Part shown: positions 46,475-54,047 of the stretch, piece after piece
Numbering within the stretch: position 1 is the stretch's first letter
How the letters are laid out: every line of letters starts with the position of its first letter
DNA from: Prochlorococcus sp. AG-424-A03
GTDB lineage: Bacteria > Cyanobacteriota > Cyanobacteriia > PCC-6307 > Cyanobiaceae
Assembly (NCBI GenBank): GCA_003213375.1
Contig: QCNA01000004.1
Coordinates: 1-54,047, forward strand
DNA length: 54,047 bases
Reading direction: 5' to 3'
The notes under the pieces: model-generated
Databases searched by the model: none
What the model was told of the DNA's origin: nothing
What the model saw: the letters and a program-made list of their open reading frames with translations, nothing else
Program-made: the position numbers and the translations under genes

Positions 46475-47931
46475 GATTTATATTCATTTTCGACCCAATT
46501 TAAGTATTCTTGATTTACTGTTCCAGTTACATAATCACCAGTAAAACAACTCATCTCTAAACCTTTAATATGAGAATCACCAATTATAGATTTACGCAAA
46601 CTTTCAACACTTTGATAAACAAGGTTATCAATTTCAAGTTTATCAGCGATTTCACTTATTGTCCTATCATGAGCTATTAATTCATCTCTATTAGGCATAT
46701 TAATTCCATAAACGTGAGGATAACGAACAGGTGGTGCTGCTGAAGTAAAAAATACTTTATTTGCTCCTGCATCTTTAGCCATCTGAACAATTTCTTTTGA
46801 AGTAGTACCTCTTACTATCGAGTCATCAACAATTAATACATTTTTATTTTTAAACTCCGCACTCATAGCGTTTAATTTTTGCCTTACAGATTTCTTACGT
46901 TTCTGTTGACCAGGCATTATGAATGTTCTGCCAACATATCTATTTTTAAAAAAACCTTCCCTATATTCTATTCCTAACTGTCTTGCAACTTGCATTGCCG
47001 CGGGTCGAGAAGAATCAGGAATAGGCATAACTACATCAATGTCTCCAGAATTGATTGTTTCTTTTATTGTTTCTGCTAAATAATCTCCCATCTTTAAACG
47101 AGCTTTATAGACTGAAATTCCATTCATAATTGAATCTGGTCTAGCTAAGTAAACATATTCAAAAGCACAGGGAAATAACATTGGATTTTCAGAACATTGC
47201 TTAGAGAAAAACTCCCCATCAAGATTTATAAAAACAGCTTCTCCTGGATCTACATCTCTCACTACTTCATAATCATTATTCTCAAGTACTAAAGATTCGC
47301 TTGCAACCATCCATTCTTCTTTTTTTGTGGTTAATGAAAGTCTTTTGCCTATGACTAAAGGCCTAATACCAAAAGGATCTCTAAATGCTAATAAACCATG
47401 TCCTGAAATTAACGCAATTGAGGCATATGACCCCTGAATTCTTTTATGCAAAGATTTGACCGCATCAAAAATAATATCAGGTTCTAATTCTTGATTATGA
47501 ATTTGGTCTTGTAATTCTGTCGCAAATACATTTAACAACATTTCAGTATCACTTGAAGAATTTGTATGCCGCTTGTCGACATTAAATAACTGTTTTTCTA
47601 GATCTCTGGTATTAGTCAAATTTCCATTATGTATCAAAACAATTCCATAAGGAGCATTAACATAAAAAGGCTGCGCTTCTTCTACACTTTCTGCTGATCC
47701 CTTTGTTGCATACCTAACATGACCCAACCCAATTTTGCCAATTAAATTCCTCATATCTCTAGTTCTATAAGCAGTATTAACATGACCTTTAACCTTATGT
47801 ATATGAAAAACAGTGTTTTCCATTGTTGCTATACCTGTTGAATCTTGACCTCTATGCTGCAAAAGCAAAAGACTATCGTAAATTTGTTGATTTACATCAT
47901 TTGAAGAAACGATTCCAACTATACCGCACAT
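46471..47931 (-). CDS. purF: Amidophosphoribosyltransferase
   Basis: PurF makes phosphoribosylamine from PRPP and glutamine, the committed step of purine synthesis. The N-terminus is [10 protein letters not shown], so removal of Met exposes the Cys nucleophile directly, with no propeptide. [10 protein letters not shown], the glutaminase [10 protein letters not shown] region, and the PRPP loop [18 protein letters not shown] are all present; [10 protein letters not shown] follows near the C-terminus. It is 486 aa. The stop overlaps the convergent topoisomerase gene by 4 bases. It is directly downstream of purL in the same pathway. Confidence 0.97.
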   Translation of the reverse strand: MCGIVGIVSSNDVNQQIYDSLLLLQHRGQDSTGIATMENTVFHIHKVKGHVNTAYRTRDMRNLIGKIGLGHVRYATKGSAESVEEAQPFYVNAPYGIVLIHNGNLTNTRDLEKQLFNVDKRHTNSSSDTEMLLNVFATELQDQIHNQELEPDIIFDAVKSLHKRIQGSYASIALISGHGLLAFRDPFGIRPLVIGKRLSLTTKKEEWMVASESLVLENNDYEVVRDVDPGEAVFINLDGEFFSKQCSENPMLFPCAFEYVYLARPDSIMNGISVYKARLKMGDYLAETIKETINSGDIDVVMPIPDSSRPAAMQVARQLGIEYREGFFKNRYVGRTFIMPGQQKRKKSVRQKLNAMSAEFKNKNVLIVDDSIVRGTTSKEIVQMAKDAGANKVFFTSAAPPVRYPHVYGINMPNRDELIAHDRTISEIADKLEIDNLVYQSVESLRKSIIGDSHIKGLEMSCFTGDYVTGTVNQEYLNWVENEYKS

Positions 47932-47978
47932 AACTTAATATCTTAAAATGATTAATAGTTGAGAAATGTTTTTCATAT

Positions 47979-50318
47979 TTAAAAGTAATCTGAAATACTA
48001 TTATTAAATTTTTCGGTTAATTCCTCAACCCTAATATTGCAGATATTTTTTTCGTTGATTTTTATCTTCAGCGTGTCACTAGATACGTATCCTATTTTTT
48101 TTACATAAACACTTGATGGAAAATTTATTTGATTTTGCTTTAAATAATTAAACCATTCATTTTGTTTAATTTTACTAATTGAAAAAATAATTCTTGACCC
48201 CCCTTCAGCAAACAATAAATTATCAACTCTATTTAAATCTTTCTCTAATTCTATAGTTGCACCCCTTGCGGACAATATACAAGACTCTGCTAATGCTACC
48301 GCTAAACCTCCGTCGCTTATATCGTGAGAAGAAGCTACAAAACTGTTTAAAATCGCATTTCTTAAAAAACTCTGGCAAAACTTTTCATCCAACAAATCTA
48401 TTTTTGGAGGCCGACCTGTAATTTCTCCATGAAAATATTCCAAATAAGAACTGGCTGCAATTTTTGTTTCTGAGTTGGAAGAACCAATTAACCAAATTTG
48501 ATCTTCAATATTTTTCCATTCACTACTTATAGCTTTTTCGACATTATCTAATTTTCCAACCATTCCAATAACAGGAGTGGGATTGATAGGAGTAATTAAA
48601 TTATTTTTATTTTTAGATTCATTATATAAAGATACATTACCTCCTGTAACAGGAGTTTCTAAAGCTTTACAGGCTTCAGCAATTCCATTACATGAAGATG
48701 AGAGTTGCCAATATCCTATTTCATTCTCAGGGGAAGAAAAATTTAAATTATTTGTAATTGCTACTGGTTCAGCACCAACACAACTAACATTTCTAGCAGA
48801 CTCTGCAACAGCAGCGATAGATCCTCTAAAAGGATCAAGCGCAACCCATCTACTATTGCAATCAACTGAAGCAGCGACACCAGAAAATACTTTAATTTTA
48901 TTTTTTTTATTTTGTTCCCTTAGTCTTACTACGGCTGCATCTGATTTTCCAGGTTTAAAAACTGTATTTGCTTGTACTTGAGAGTCATATTGTTTATAAA
49001 TCCATCGTTTAGAAGCTATTGATGGATTAGATAGTAGTTTTAAAATGATTTCTGAAAAAGAAAAATTCTTATTTTCTTTCAATGAAAATATTTTTTGCTC
49101 ATGAATTTCTGGTAAATCATTTTCTTTCCATTCCCATTTATTTAAAAGATCATCGGGTGGGTTATTAATCACATTGTGAAAATTTACTGGAGTATCATCA
49201 GATAAGGCAGAAGTAGGTATTTGGGCCACAATTTTACCTTTATGAGAAATAATTACCTCATTAGTTCTTATCACTTCGCCAATAACACTGGCATATAATC
49301 CCCATTTATTAAATTTTTCAATAAGATCATTAATTTTTTCTTCTTTAACGACAAACAACATTCTTTCTTGCGATTCAGATAATAAATATTGGTATGAAGA
49401 CATATCATCTTCTCTAGAAGGGACCAAATCTAAATCAATAGATATCCCTAAATTTCCATTTGCAGCCATTTCTGCGCTACTACATGTTAAACCTGCAGCA
49501 CCCATATCTTGAGCTGCAATTACATCCCCTGTCTTGAAAGCATCCAAGCAAGCTTCAATAAGACTTTTCTCAACAAATGGATCCCCTACCTGAACAGCAG
49601 GTCTATCATCCAATGAAGTTGTAGTTAATTCTGAACTAGCAAAACTAGCACCACCAACACCATCTCTGCCAGTTGTATTACCAACATATAACACTGGTGA
49701 TCCTACATTTTTAGCTCCAGAACAAACTATTTCCTCAGTCTCTAAAAGTCCTAAAGCCATAACATTCACTAGTGGATTGCCAGAGTAACTATCATCGAAA
49801 TCAATTTCACCTCCAACAGTCGGCACACCTACACAATTCCCATAATGTGCAATACCGGATACAACTCCTCTTAATAAATCAACATTTGATGATTTATCAA
49901 GGTTGCCGAATCTCAATGAATTCAAGACTGCGATTGGCCTTGCACCCATTGTGAATATGTCTCTTAAAATTCCTCCTACGCCTGTTGCTGCACCTTGAAA
50001 AGGTTCAATAGCAGAAGGATGATTATGACTTTCTATTTTAAAAACAAGTTTTTGATTATTTCCAACATCAATAACGCCAGCATTTTCTCCAGGTCCAACT
50101 AAGACATTTTTACCTTTAGTGGGAAACTTAGATAGTAAAGGTTTTGAATTTCTATAACAACAATGTTCGGACCACATAACGCCAAACATGCCTAATTCCG
50201 TTCTGTTAGGTTTTCTCTTTAATCTATTGCAAATTTCTTCGTAATCATTAAGTGTTAAATTTTCAACTTGTAGTGCTTCACTAAGATCATAAAGATCATT
50301 ATTTTCTTGATTTATCAT
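47979..50318 (-). CDS. purL: Phosphoribosylformylglycinamidine synthase subunit PurL
   Basis: PurL uses ATP and ammonia (from PurQ, with PurS) to form FGAM in purine synthesis. The short, multi-subunit type is clear from the 779-aa length. Motifs include [71 protein letters not shown] and [15 protein letters not shown]. Two PurM-like halves repeat. purS and purQ are not in the window. It lies between the PRC-barrel gene (3-base gap) and purF (47 bases). Confidence 0.98.
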   Translation of the reverse strand: MINQENNDLYDLSEALQVENLTLNDYEEICNRLKRKPNRTELGMFGVMWSEHCCYRNSKPLLSKFPTKGKNVLVGPGENAGVIDVGNNQKLVFKIESHNHPSAIEPFQGAATGVGGILRDIFTMGARPIAVLNSLRFGNLDKSSNVDLLRGVVSGIAHYGNCVGVPTVGGEIDFDDSYSGNPLVNVMALGLLETEEIVCSGAKNVGSPVLYVGNTTGRDGVGGASFASSELTTTSLDDRPAVQVGDPFVEKSLIEACLDAFKTGDVIAAQDMGAAGLTCSSAEMAANGNLGISIDLDLVPSREDDMSSYQYLLSESQERMLFVVKEEKINDLIEKFNKWGLYASVIGEVIRTNEVIISHKGKIVAQIPTSALSDDTPVNFHNVINNPPDDLLNKWEWKENDLPEIHEQKIFSLKENKNFSFSEIILKLLSNPSIASKRWIYKQYDSQVQANTVFKPGKSDAAVVRLREQNKKNKIKVFSGVAASVDCNSRWVALDPFRGSIAAVAESARNVSCVGAEPVAITNNLNFSSPENEIGYWQLSSSCNGIAEACKALETPVTGGNVSLYNESKNKNNLITPINPTPVIGMVGKLDNVEKAISSEWKNIEDQIWLIGSSNSETKIAASSYLEYFHGEITGRPPKIDLLDEKFCQSFLRNAILNSFVASSHDISDGGLAVALAESCILSARGATIELEKDLNRVDNLLFAEGGSRIIFSISKIKQNEWFNYLKQNQINFPSSVYVKKIGYVSSDTLKIKINEKNICNIRVEELTEKFNNSISDYF

Positions 50319-50321
50319 TAT

Positions 50322-51029
50322 TTATATCCAAGGGTCATCTTCTTTTTTTTCACTAGAAGGAATAGATGATCTTGCATTATTATAAAAACTTTTTTGTTTA
50401 AAATCTAAGTTTTGGCTAATATCTTCATCTTCTTCAAGCCATTCCTCTAATCTATTAGAAGCAATATTTTTCATATCATCAAATCTATCAAAAATTTTTT
50501 TCCCTTTTTGCATAAATTCATTTTTAATACTTGATTTTATTAAAGATAAATCATCTAAAGAATTACTTTCACAGAATACCAATCCCGGTTGTTGGTCATT
50601 AATATTATCAATAGTTAATTTCCATCTACTAGAACCTGGGATCTTAGGATTAGATCTAGAAACTAAATAATATTTAATTTTTCCCGTTTTCATTTCAAAT
50701 AAAAAATCTGCAATGACTCCTATTTTTGATCCATTTTTATTTATAAGATTAGCTTCTATTAAAGTTGGGAACCTATTTAAAGTTGCTAAATCCGAAATAG
50801 CCGGATCACCTTTGACATAAATTTCATTATCTATTATTTGAGTAATTTGATTTAGTCGCCAAACATTTCTTTTTAAATCAAAATTTGAAGGACGAGAGTA
50901 CCATCCAAGAATCCGGTGAACTGGAGGGTGCATCCAGACATTTTCACCATTTCCATAATTAAGGACCATATTACCCTTAACATTATAATTTAATAATTCA
51001 CTTAATAAAATCTCTTTAGGTAATTTCAA
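50322..51029 (-). CDS. PRC-barrel domain protein, cyanobacterial type
   Basis: This 235-aa soluble protein appears to hold two PRC-barrel-like units: one near 5-85 (LLNYNVKG…IYVKGDPAISDLATLNRFPTL) and one near 90-150 (EANLINKNGSKIGVIADFLFEM, IKYYLVSRSNPKIPGSSRW). A charged helical tail rich in Asp/Glu/Lys ends in DDPWI. PRC-barrels occur in photosynthetic reaction-centre H subunits and in RimM. The exact role here is unknown. The start is TTG at 51029, one base after the dnaN stop, so it is probably co-transcribed with dnaN and purL. Confidence 0.75.
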   Translation of the reverse strand: MKLPKEILLSELLNYNVKGNMVLNYGNGENVWMHPPVHRILGWYSRPSNFDLKRNVWRLNQITQIIDNEIYVKGDPAISDLATLNRFPTLIEANLINKNGSKIGVIADFLFEMKTGKIKYYLVSRSNPKIPGSSRWKLTIDNINDQQPGLVFCESNSLDDLSLIKSSIKNEFMQKGKKIFDRFDDMKNIASNRLEEWLEEDEDISQNLDFKQKSFYNNARSSIPSSEKKEDDPWI

Positions 51030-51030
51030 A

Positions 51031-52188
51031 TTAAGAACGAACCTGCACAGGCATAACTAAGTAAGTAAAAGAATTAAGATTATCTTCTGGCACAAAAACA
51101 GCTGGAGTAGTTGCAATATTACACTTTAAAAGTACATTTTCAGAAGCAATAACTTTTAAACCTTCCAACAGATATCTTACGTTAAACGCAATATCAAAAT
51201 TTTCTCCAGAATAAGAAACAGGTATTGATTCATTTGCATTTCCAATATCTTGTGCATCTGCGCTGATTGAAGCTAAATCTTTATCATCTAATTTAATCTT
51301 TACAACACTACTTTGCTGATCAGCTAAAACAGCAATTCTTTCTAATGCATCAATTAATTTTTTTGTATTAAAATTTAGAATTTTAGAAAAAGAATCAGGA
51401 ATTAATTGTGAATAATTAGGATAAGTACCTTCTAAAGTTCTTGTAGTAATTATTTGATTAGAAGATATAAATACTACTTGACCTTTGTCATAGAAAAGCT
51501 TAATTGAATTTTCTGAGCTTCTCAAAGATACTAATTTTTCAATTTCTCTTAATGATCTAGTTGGGATAGTTACCGATAATTCATCAACATTTGAAGATAA
51601 GTTTTCTTTATTTTCAATATGTTCTTCATTACCAATTAAAGCAACAGCCAATCTATGACCATCTGTAGAAGCAGACTCTAAATAATTTGTTTTGAAAGTA
51701 AAATTGACACCTGTGAGTAGTTGCTTTGAATCATCATTACTACTGGCAAAAATGGTAGATTTTAAAGCCTTTAAAAAAGAACCAGGATCAATATTCAAAG
51801 AAGTACCGCTTTCAACAAATGGTAAATTAGGATATTCATCAGATGGTATCCCTTTTAGATTAAAAGAACCTCGGTCACTTTTTATTAGTATATTATCTGA
51901 ATTCTCGTCTACTTCTAAAGAAACAGGAGTTTCATTAGGTAGTTTGTTTACTATTTCGGATAAAAGTTTTGAAGGTATAGTAATAGCTCCACTATTTTTA
52001 ACAGTTCCATCAAAAGAAGTTTGAATTCCTAAATTCAAGTCAAATCCTGTGACGCTAATTTTATTAGTTCCTTCATCAGCTGTTAAAAGTATGTTTGCAA
52101 GAATTGGATGCGTTGGCCTTGAAGCAACTGCCTTGCTTACTAGTTGTATAGCATTATTTAATTCATTTTGATTACAAATAATTTCCAT
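51031..52188 (-). CDS. dnaN: DNA polymerase III beta subunit (sliding clamp)
   Basis: DnaN is the ring clamp of the replicative polymerase. At 385 aa it has the three repeated clamp domains. Visible landmarks are MEIICNQNELNNAIQLVSKAVASRPTHPILANILL, LTGVNF, STDGHRLAVA, TIPTRSLREIEKL, LIDALERIAVLADQQSSVVKI, and the C-terminal YLVMPVQVRS that forms the hydrophobic cleft. A good promoter lies 27-55 bases upstream, inside the putative origin. It heads a run dnaN-PRC-purL-purF on the same strand. Confidence 0.98.
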   Translation of the reverse strand: MEIICNQNELNNAIQLVSKAVASRPTHPILANILLTADEGTNKISVTGFDLNLGIQTSFDGTVKNSGAITIPSKLLSEIVNKLPNETPVSLEVDENSDNILIKSDRGSFNLKGIPSDEYPNLPFVESGTSLNIDPGSFLKALKSTIFASSNDDSKQLLTGVNFTFKTNYLESASTDGHRLAVALIGNEEHIENKENLSSNVDELSVTIPTRSLREIEKLVSLRSSENSIKLFYDKGQVVFISSNQIITTRTLEGTYPNYSQLIPDSFSKILNFNTKKLIDALERIAVLADQQSSVVKIKLDDKDLASISADAQDIGNANESIPVSYSGENFDIAFNVRYLLEGLKVIASENVLLKCNIATTPAVFVPEDNLNSFTYLVMPVQVRS

Positions 52189-52214
52189 CAGAATTTGGAA
52201 CTTTTTACAAATAC

Positions 52215-52243
52215 AATATACTTTTTTCGTAAATTAAATTCAA
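52215..52243 (-). promoter_or_regulatory. Probable dnaN promoter
   Basis: On the minus strand TTGAAT (52238-52243, 4/6 with the important TTGA) and TATATT (52215-52220, 5/6) are separated by 17 bases. The -10 ends 26 bases before the dnaN ATG, giving a short leader. This is among the best promoter matches in the window. Confidence 0.5.
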
Positions 52244-52299
52244 TAAATTTATTTTTTACTCTATTTCTAATTTAAAAATAAATAATAAAATAAAAAATT

Positions 52300-52311
52300 T
52301 AGTAGTAGTAG
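52300..52311. promoter_or_regulatory. Four TAG triplets, DnaA-trio-like element
   Basis: Read on the minus strand this is CTACTACTACTA, directly after two DnaA-box-like sites and before a run of A/T only. The complementary strand read 3' to 5' is GAT repeated, the form of the DnaA-trio element described in Bacillus subtilis and many other bacteria, where DnaA filaments grip single-stranded DNA. Confidence 0.55.
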
Positions 52312-52394
52312 TTATTGTGGGAACTGTGGAATTCTTAAGTTAAACAGCTTGTCTATTAAGTTTACAAAGAAAAGAGTATGTGTAAAAAAAATTT

Positions 52395-52449
52395 TATTTG
52401 TTGAATATTTTTTTCTTTTTTCGAAAATTTTAAACTTATTCAACAAATA
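52395..52449. repeat. 13-bp perfect inverted repeat in the putative origin
   Basis: TATTTGTTGAATA (52395-52407) and TATTCAACAAATA (52437-52449) are exact reverse complements, 29 bases apart. A further TCAACAAAT copy occurs at 52471-52479. Each arm contains TTCAACA, one base from the TTCCACA core of the DnaA boxes, so the arms may be weak DnaA sites in opposed orientation. Confidence 0.8.
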
Positions 52450-52526
52450 GAATTTCTTGTTATGTACTTTTCAACAAATTAGGTTTGTTTTTAATTGATT
52501 TCCACAGACACTATTTTTTTTGGACT

Positions 52527-53630
52527 TTAATATCCTAAGATTTTAGTTATATTTTTTAATGATGGTTCAACATTTTTTCTGAAAACAGCATCGTTGTTTT
52601 TTATGGCGCAATCAGGATCTTTCAATCCATTTCCAGTAAGAACACAAACAATTTTGGATTCTTTCTGAATTCTATTTTTATTTTTAATTAGTCCAGCAAC
52701 TGATGCTGCACTAGCAGGTTCACAAAATACTCCTTCTTTGGCAAGAATTTTATAAGCATTGATTATTTCTTCATCTGTAACTGACTGAAAGTCTCCTTTA
52801 CTCTCCTTCCTTACTTTTTTTGCTTTTTCTCTATTTACAGGATTTCCAATTCTTATTGCGGTTGCAATTGTTTCTGGATCCTTAACTATTATATTTTTTA
52901 CTAATGGCGCAGAGCCTTCGGATTGAAAACCCATCATTATTGGTAATTGCAAATTTCTTTTTATTTTTGAATATTCTTTAAATCCCATCCAATAAGCAGT
53001 TATGTTTCCTGCATTACCCATTGGAATACAAAGCCAATCAGGAGCATAACCTAAGTCATCAACTATTTCAAAAGCAGCCGTCTTTTGACCTTGTATTCGA
53101 TATGGATTAACAGAATTAACAAGTTCTATAGGATGTTCTGAGGATAAATCTCTAACAATTTCAAGAGCCTTATCAAAGTTTCCATTAATAGATATTATTT
53201 CAGCGCCATACATTAAAGCTTGCGCAAGCTTTCCTTGTGCAACAAATCCTTCTGGGATTAAAACATAAGGTTTTAATCCTCCTCTCGAAGCATATGCAGC
53301 AGCAGCAGCAGAGGTATTTCCAGTACTTGCACAAATTACTGCTTCACGGCCTTCTTCTTTTGCTTTGCTAATTGCCATAGTCATACCACGATCTTTAAAA
53401 GATCCAGTTGGATTAAGGCCATCATATTTTAAAAAAACTTTTGTTCCATTTCCAATTAAGTTACTAATTGACTCGCTAAAAATTAGTGGTGTATTTCCTT
53501 CATTTAGCGAAATAATAGGAGTTTTCTTTGTGACTGGGAGATATTGCTTATAAGCTTCTATTAGACCTGGCCATCTTTTTTTTCTGTAATTAATACGCAG
53601 TTTATTTTTTATTTTATTTAATAACACCAT
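52527..53630 (-). CDS. thrC: Threonine synthase
   Basis: ThrC converts O-phosphohomoserine to threonine with PLP (fold type II). K79 in [14 protein letters not shown] binds [13 protein letters not shown] precedes it, [18 protein letters not shown] forms the substrate loop, and [15 protein letters not shown] binds the phosphate. [12 protein letters not shown] and [11 protein letters not shown] lie near the end. At 367 aa it is the short bacterial type. It starts 6 bases after the stop of the DUF1400 gene and transcription runs toward the origin gap. Confidence 0.96.
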   Translation of the reverse strand: MVLLNKIKNKLRINYRKKRWPGLIEAYKQYLPVTKKTPIISLNEGNTPLIFSESISNLIGNGTKVFLKYDGLNPTGSFKDRGMTMAISKAKEEGREAVICASTGNTSAAAAAYASRGGLKPYVLIPEGFVAQGKLAQALMYGAEIISINGNFDKALEIVRDLSSEHPIELVNSVNPYRIQGQKTAAFEIVDDLGYAPDWLCIPMGNAGNITAYWMGFKEYSKIKRNLQLPIMMGFQSEGSAPLVKNIIVKDPETIATAIRIGNPVNREKAKKVRKESKGDFQSVTDEEIINAYKILAKEGVFCEPASAASVAGLIKNKNRIQKESKIVCVLTGNGLKDPDCAIKNNDAVFRKNVEPSLKNITKILGY

Positions 53631-53636
53631 GGTTGT

Positions 53637-54047
53637 TTAATTTGTTTTGATTTTTTCTAGAGGGGAATTGGTGAAAAAAGTTAATAATTCTGAAATAGAT
53701 TCTACTTTATTCATAACTTTGCTCAAAGCGCTGACATCTAAAATTACAGTTTTAGTTGGATATCCTTCAAAAAAATTTATTAGATTTATTTTTCCATTTC
53801 CAATGTTAATTCCTTGAATTACGCTTGCTCTAAGGGCCAGCATGCCTGTTCTTTCATCAGTTGCTCTGGGTGGGTGAATAATAGATGAAAGTCTTGTTAA
53901 AAAAACATTACCTATTTCAGAATATACTAGCTTGCTTGCAATCGTAATAGGAACTTCAAATTCTTTGTTCAAAAATGTTCTAATTTCTTTATCAGGAGAC
54001 CCGGTTGCTCTCAAAATTCTTTTTAATTGTCTTGTAGATTTACCTTC
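53637..54047 (-). CDS. DUF1400 (alpha/beta hydrolase-associated) protein, 3' part only
   Basis: The frame is open to the right edge, so the 5' end is outside the window. The visible part (about 136 aa) begins EGKSTRQLKRILRATGS and continues with REIRTFL-like and VLDVSALSKVM segments. RLSSIIHPPRATDERTGMLALRASVIQG and FEGYPTKTVILDVS resemble the DUF1400 domain found in cyanobacteria, often attached to an alpha/beta hydrolase. Here the protein ends soon after DUF1400, so no C-terminal hydrolase domain follows. The signal peptide and upstream part cannot be seen. Function unknown. Confidence 0.7.
   Translation of the reverse strand, partial: EGKSTRQLKRILRATGSPDKEIRTFLNKEFEVPITIASKLVYSEIGNVFLTRLSSIIHPPRATDERTGMLALRASVIQGINIGNGKINLINFFEGYPTKTVILDVSALSKVMNKVESISELLTFFTNSPLEKIKTN

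Larger units (their letters stand above)
52189..52526. other. oriC: Putative chromosomal replication origin (oriC), the dnaN-thrC intergenic region
   Basis: This 338-base gap is the only long gene-free stretch in the window. It holds DnaA-box-like sites: ATTTCCACA (52498-52506, 8/9 to the cyanobacterial-type TTTTCCACA), TTTTCAACA (52468-52476, 8/9), AATTCCACA and GTTCCCACA on the minus strand (52325-52333, 52316-52324, 7/9 each), and TATTCAACA in both orientations. Four TAG triplets (52300-52311) follow two boxes like a DnaA-trio, beside an A/T-only tract. A 13-bp inverted repeat lies between. The position beside dnaN fits other bacteria. Function is inferred. Confidence 0.65.

Noticed and set aside
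1-54047. tRNA or rRNA genes, CRISPR arrays, insertion sequences, prophage or toxin-antitoxin modules
   Set aside because: I looked in every intergenic gap and saw no cloverleaf-like T-loop sequences, no spaced direct repeats, and no transposase or integrase motifs.

Overview
The window is a dense, strongly AT-rich stretch of a streamlined cyanobacterial chromosome. It most likely comes from a high-light Prochlorococcus. Reasons: the very low GC, short or absent intergenic spacers, a tandem pair of cyanobacterial flavodiiron proteins, a plastid-type Gap2, a lumenal TLP40/CYP38-like cyclophilin, CbiD, DUF502 and DUF1400 proteins, and the gene order around dnaN. The order dnaN, PRC-barrel protein, purL, purF, gyrA/parC-like, TPR, queG, DUF502, nusB, ftsY, RsbU-type phosphatase, argH, RNA-binding protein, dus, msrB, grpE, dnaJ matches the start of published Prochlorococcus chromosomes as I remember them, here in reverse orientation. 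Species assignment is inference; no database was searched.

Layout. 1-8.4 kb: coaE (3' part), gatB, thiO, ndk, speA, alaS. 8.4-12.6 kb: a three-gene electron-transfer operon (flv3-like, flv1-like, FMN reductase). 12.6-20.1 kb: a PBP2 transpeptidase with a new 47-codon leader gene, a membrane protein of unknown function, a Cas4-like nuclease, guaA, cbiD and a serine/alanine-glyoxylate-type aminotransferase. 20.1-22.3 kb: a cluster of small, poorly characterised genes (65-aa protein, half-length AbrB membrane protein, secreted coiled-coil protein, HNH nuclease, 76-aa ORF). 22.3-28.5 kb: SDR protein, pdxA, accB, efp, cyclophilin, thiL, gap2. 28.6-34.9 kb: murC-murB-ybaB facing rsgA-tusA-dnaJ-grpE-msrB. 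34.9-43.9 kb: dus, RRM protein, argH, phosphatase, ftsY, nusB, DUF502, queG, TPR. 44-52.2 kb: topoisomerase A subunit, purF, purL, PRC-barrel protein, dnaN. 52.2-52.5 kb: the only non-coding gap above 300 bases, which looks like oriC. 52.5-54 kb: thrC and the 3' part of a DUF1400 gene.

Most genes are housekeeping: tRNA charging and modification, purine, pyridoxal, thiamine, cobalamin and arginine synthesis, cell wall, protein folding and export. I see no tRNA or rRNA gene, insertion sequence, prophage or CRISPR array. Genes are packed so tightly that seven convergent pairs abut or overlap at their stop codons, and several are joined by TAATG or ATGA overlaps.

The most interesting signal is the dnaN-thrC gap. 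It holds DnaA-box-like TTCCACA and TTCAACA sites, four consecutive TAG triplets (a DnaA-trio-like element) next to two boxes, an adjoining A/T-only tract and a 13-bp inverted repeat, which together resemble a bacterial basal unwinding system. Other points worth a look are a dihydrouridine synthase whose expected catalytic Cys is Ser, a hairpin-plus-U-tract in the leader of the RNA-binding protein gene, an exact 30-bp tandem repeat inside ftsY, a stand-alone Cas4-like nuclease, and a small ORF upstream of PBP2. I found no obviously new multi-gene system.
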